This document shows, piece by piece, positions 61,701 to 64,000 of a DNA stretch of 64,000 nucleotides (its first letter is position 1; every line of letters begins with the position of its first letter). This DNA comes from CAVVDT01 sp963747005 (GTDB taxonomy: Bacteria > Pseudomonadota > Alphaproteobacteria > Rhizobiales > Aestuariivirgaceae). A program made the position numbers and the translations under genes. Location: assembly GCA_963747005.1 (NCBI GenBank), contig CAVVDT010000013.1:325805-389804 (forward strand), in the 5' to 3' direction. Under the pieces are notes generated by a model. It ran no database searches, was not told the DNA's origin, and saw nothing but the letters and a program-made list of their open reading frames with translations.

Positions 61701-62792
61701 ATGAATGTGAGCCTTGATCAGGCCTATGCTCTGCCGGAAGCGCCCTATCGCGATCTGGTGGGAGAATCTTTCGATCGTATTTCAGAACTCATCGGCGCTA
61801 CGGACACCTCCGGGCGCCTAGGGCCGGCGTTTTCCTTCGCGCCAAGGCTCGGCATGCTTGCCAGCGTGCCCGGGCAATCCGGCCTGTCCCGCACCGTTCG
61901 AGGCGTGCGGGCGCGTTTGCCGGCGGCCATGGGAGAAGGTGTCTGGGACTTCTTCCAGCTTTCCGATAGATTGTATCTGTCGCTTACCGATGCATCCTAC
62001 AATTCAAACACGGGCCTCAATCTCCCGGTCGATGACGTGGTCAAACTGCGTGTAATTCTCGAAGGAGAACTGACTTTCAATTTTTCTAAATCGAAATTTC
62101 GAGCGGGCCCCGGAATATATCTGAGCGTTCATCCTGGCGATCACGAGAATTGCTACGATATTAGCCGCGGAGATCATCTTAGAATGGCGGTCGTTCATTG
62201 CGGACGTGATTTTTTTAACGATATAATTGCTGAATATGGCGATAAGAATTCATTTAATGGCGAATTTCTACTAGGTAAAAAACCTATAATTCGTCCATTA
62301 AATAGTCTATTTACAGGGCTAATATTAGATTTATTTACATTTCCATATTCCGGGAGACTGGGTGAACTCTACCGCGATGCGAAATCGATAGAACTCTTCT
62401 GCCATTTGTTGCAACTGGCGCGGATGAGTGCGTCCGTTCGGGATCAAACACCCTCGGTCAGAAATCGGGCTGCAATCGGAGCTGCCCGCCAAACTATCCT
62501 GGAGAACCTGAGTAATCCGCCGACAATCGAGTGCCTGGCACGCGAGATCGGGCTTAATCCGACGAAGCTGAAGTTTCTTTTCCGTGACATCGTTGGTATG
62601 CCGATTTTTGAGTTCATGCAGAATGAACGACTGAAACTGGCCAAAATATTTCTGCAGAGTACGGATTTTCCAATATCTGAAGTGGCGCTGCGCGTGGGCT
62701 ATGCCCATCCATCCAATTTCACAGCAGCTTTCAAGCGCAAATACGGATTTACACCAAATGCAATTCGAAAAAGCTTGGCTCCGAAACGATAA
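61701..62792 (+). CDS. AraC family transcriptional regulator
   Basis: A 363-residue regulator. The C-terminal part carries two helix-turn-helix motifs: TIECLAREIGLNPTKLKFLF and the PISEVALRVGYAHPSNFTAA / FKRKYGFTPNAIRK end that defines the AraC family. The N-terminal 250 residues form an effector domain loosely like that of PchR-type siderophore regulators. Its middle (about 62080-62350) is strikingly AT-rich with ATA, TTA and AGA codons unlike the rest of the window, which suggests transfer. No target gene is evident. Confidence 0.87.
   Translation: MNVSLDQAYALPEAPYRDLVGESFDRISELIGATDTSGRLGPAFSFAPRLGMLASVPGQSGLSRTVRGVRARLPAAMGEGVWDFFQLSDRLYLSLTDASYNSNTGLNLPVDDVVKLRVILEGELTFNFSKSKFRAGPGIYLSVHPGDHENCYDISRGDHLRMAVVHCGRDFFNDIIAEYGDKNSFNGEFLLGKKPIIRPLNSLFTGLILDLFTFPYSGRLGELYRDAKSIELFCHLLQLARMSASVRDQTPSVRNRAAIGAARQTILENLSNPPTIECLAREIGLNPTKLKFLFRDIVGMPIFEFMQNERLKLAKIFLQSTDFPISEVALRVGYAHPSNFTAAFKRKYGFTPNAIRKSLAPKR
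62080..62350 (+). other. AT-rich stretch inside the AraC gene
   Basis: Runs such as ATTTTTTTAACGATATAATT and many A/T-ending codons make this the most AT-rich coding region of the window. It stands between GC-rich 5' and 3' parts of the same gene. Confidence 0.8.
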
Positions 62793-62896
62793 AGCGGCTG
62801 CGCAAATCGAACCTCAGGTCCATTTGTATCAGTGGTCTGTCCCTGAAAAGCGGTCCTCCCTGAGGCATGGCTTTGAGCCTGATGGAGGATGTGGGA

Positions 62897-62985
62897 ATGT
62901 CGAGAAACAGACACACGGCCGAAGAGATTGTCACGAAGCAGCACATTGAGTTTGGCGATCTGCCTCTTCCGAACGGGACAGGGAG
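62897..62985 (+). pseudogene. Remnant of an IS3-family transposase OrfA
   Basis: The frame opens MSRNRHTAEEIVTK, the common start of OrfA in several IS3-family elements (SRKRHTAEEIV...), then loses similarity after about 14 codons. Only the 5' fragment remains. Confidence 0.65.
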
Positions 62986-63066
62986 AGGGATCATGGAGCA
63001 GCGCAGCCTATTCGGGCTTTCGGAGCATCTGGAGCGTCTGAGCGCGCATGGCGATCCGCTTGTTCC
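62984..63066 (+). pseudogene. Remnant of an IS5-type transposase N-terminus
   Basis: MEQRSLFGLSEHLERLSAHG, followed by DPL, is close to the N-terminal start of many IS5/IS1182-type transposases. It begins at about 62993, joins directly to the IS3 remnant, and ends after about 24 codons. Confidence 0.6.
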
Positions 63067-63340
63067 CCATCCTGCCGACCCATCATGGCTGCCTCCCGCC
63101 GTCATCCTGACCTGACCGACGGAATCACCATTCGCAGCCAACCTCAAACACCCGTTTTCGACAGCATCGACCCAAAACGGAATTCCCGACCGTAGTATTG
63201 CTGCGTATCGGAATGCCCCAATGTGGCATGAAGACCCATAATGCTTTAGAGCGGTTTTCGAGCGTCCCGAATCGACAGGGATTTCCGAATCAGTGAGTTT
63301 CTGATTTAGACTTCCTGCCGGAAGCAGGAGGCCGGCATGG

Positions 63341-63920
63341 ATGGGTCACCCACTCTCGATGGATTTGCGTGCTCGGCTTATTGCGGCGATTGACGGGGGC
63401 TGAGTTGCCGAGCGGCAGCGGCTCGGTTTGGCGTTGCGCCGTCGACGGCGATCCGCTGGCAGGCGCAACGACGGGAGACCGGCAGCTTCGCCCCCAAGCC
63501 CCAAGGTGGCGACATCCGATCGCGGCGGGTGGAGGACGCGAGAGCTGATATCCTGGCCCTGTGGGAAGAGCGCAAGGACATCTCGCTTGAAGAGTTGCGC
63601 ATTGCCCTGGCCCAGGTCGGCCTGGCGGTGTCGGTCGCCGGGCTTCACCGCTTCTTTGTGCGCCGGGCATGACGCGTAAAAAAAGACTGGCCATGCAATC
63701 GAGCAGGACCGGCCCGACATCCTGAAACAGCGGCGTGGAATGGTTCGAGGGCCAGATCGATCTCGACCCGGAGCGCCTTGTCTTCATCGACGAGACGTGG
63801 ACTGCCACCAACATGACCCGCAGCCATGGCCGCTGCCGGAAGGGTGAGCGGCTGCGGATGGGCTTCCCGCACGGCCATCGCAAGACCACAACGCTGGTCG
63901 CGGGTCTGCGCATGGCTGCA
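63341..63920 (+). pseudogene. Degenerate IS630-family transposase, 5' two thirds
   Basis: Starting MGHPLSMDLRARLIAAIDGG, the frame breaks at about 63395 (one base missing), resumes as LSCRAAAARFGVAPSTAIRW, breaks again near 63672 and near 63735, and then shows EWFEGQIDLDPERLVFIDET, the IS630 catalytic DE motif, to about GHRKTTTLVAGLRM. The 3' part is gone; from about 63920 the sequence is unrelated. At least three frameshifts make it non-functional. Confidence 0.8.
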
Positions 63921-64000
63921 GCCAGAGCTATAGCCAGGCCGATCTCGAATGGGGCGCCATGCTTCGCCGCTTCCACTTGGTGCTCCGCCTTGAACTCAAA

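Overview
The window is GC-rich chromosomal DNA from an alphaproteobacterium, most likely of the order Hyphomicrobiales (Rhizobiales). Four things point there: the order secE-nusG-rplKAJL-rpoBC next to rpsL-rpsG-fusA-tuf-rpsJ-rplC; the argS / SPOR protein / nagZ / scpA / scpB / tatABC block beside dgt and erpA; an NDUFA12-type complex I accessory protein; and an ExoR-like Sel1 protein. I cannot name a genus.

Positions 1-24100 are the informational core, nearly all on the minus strand: tatABC, then tRNA-Tyr, tRNA-Gly, tuf (second copy), tRNA-Trp, secE, nusG, rplK, rplA, rplJ, rplL, rpoB, rpoC; then two plus-strand enzyme genes (VOC protein and SDR); then rpsL, rpsG, fusA, tuf (first copy), rpsJ, rplC, rplD, rplW and a truncated rplB. 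The two tuf genes appear to differ at only three bases.

Positions 24200-33300 hold chromosome-segregation and envelope genes (scpB, scpA, nagZ, a long SPOR protein), argS, dgt and the divergent erpA. Positions 33300-57330 are mixed housekeeping and accessory genes: two MFS transporters, xth, an ExoR-like regulator downstream of ilvD, a DUF898 membrane protein overlapping an M48 protease, gatC-gatA-class III aminotransferase, an M24 peptidase-like protein, an operon of NDUFA12, mlaD, a methyltransferase, a DUF2155 protein, a frameshifted amino-acid oxidase and a RraA-like protein, several small secreted proteins, a GNAT protein, and an MFS-trkH pair.

Positions 57500-64000 look like a recently acquired, decaying accessory patch. 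An IS1380-family element with visible inverted ends and a frameshifted transposase sits beside a class V aminotransferase/cysteine-desulfurase-like gene, a divergent Lrp/AsnC regulator, a possible 52-residue ORF, and an AraC regulator with an AT-rich middle. Remnants of IS3-, IS5- and IS630-type transposases follow. I see no rRNA gene, CRISPR array, prophage or replication origin.
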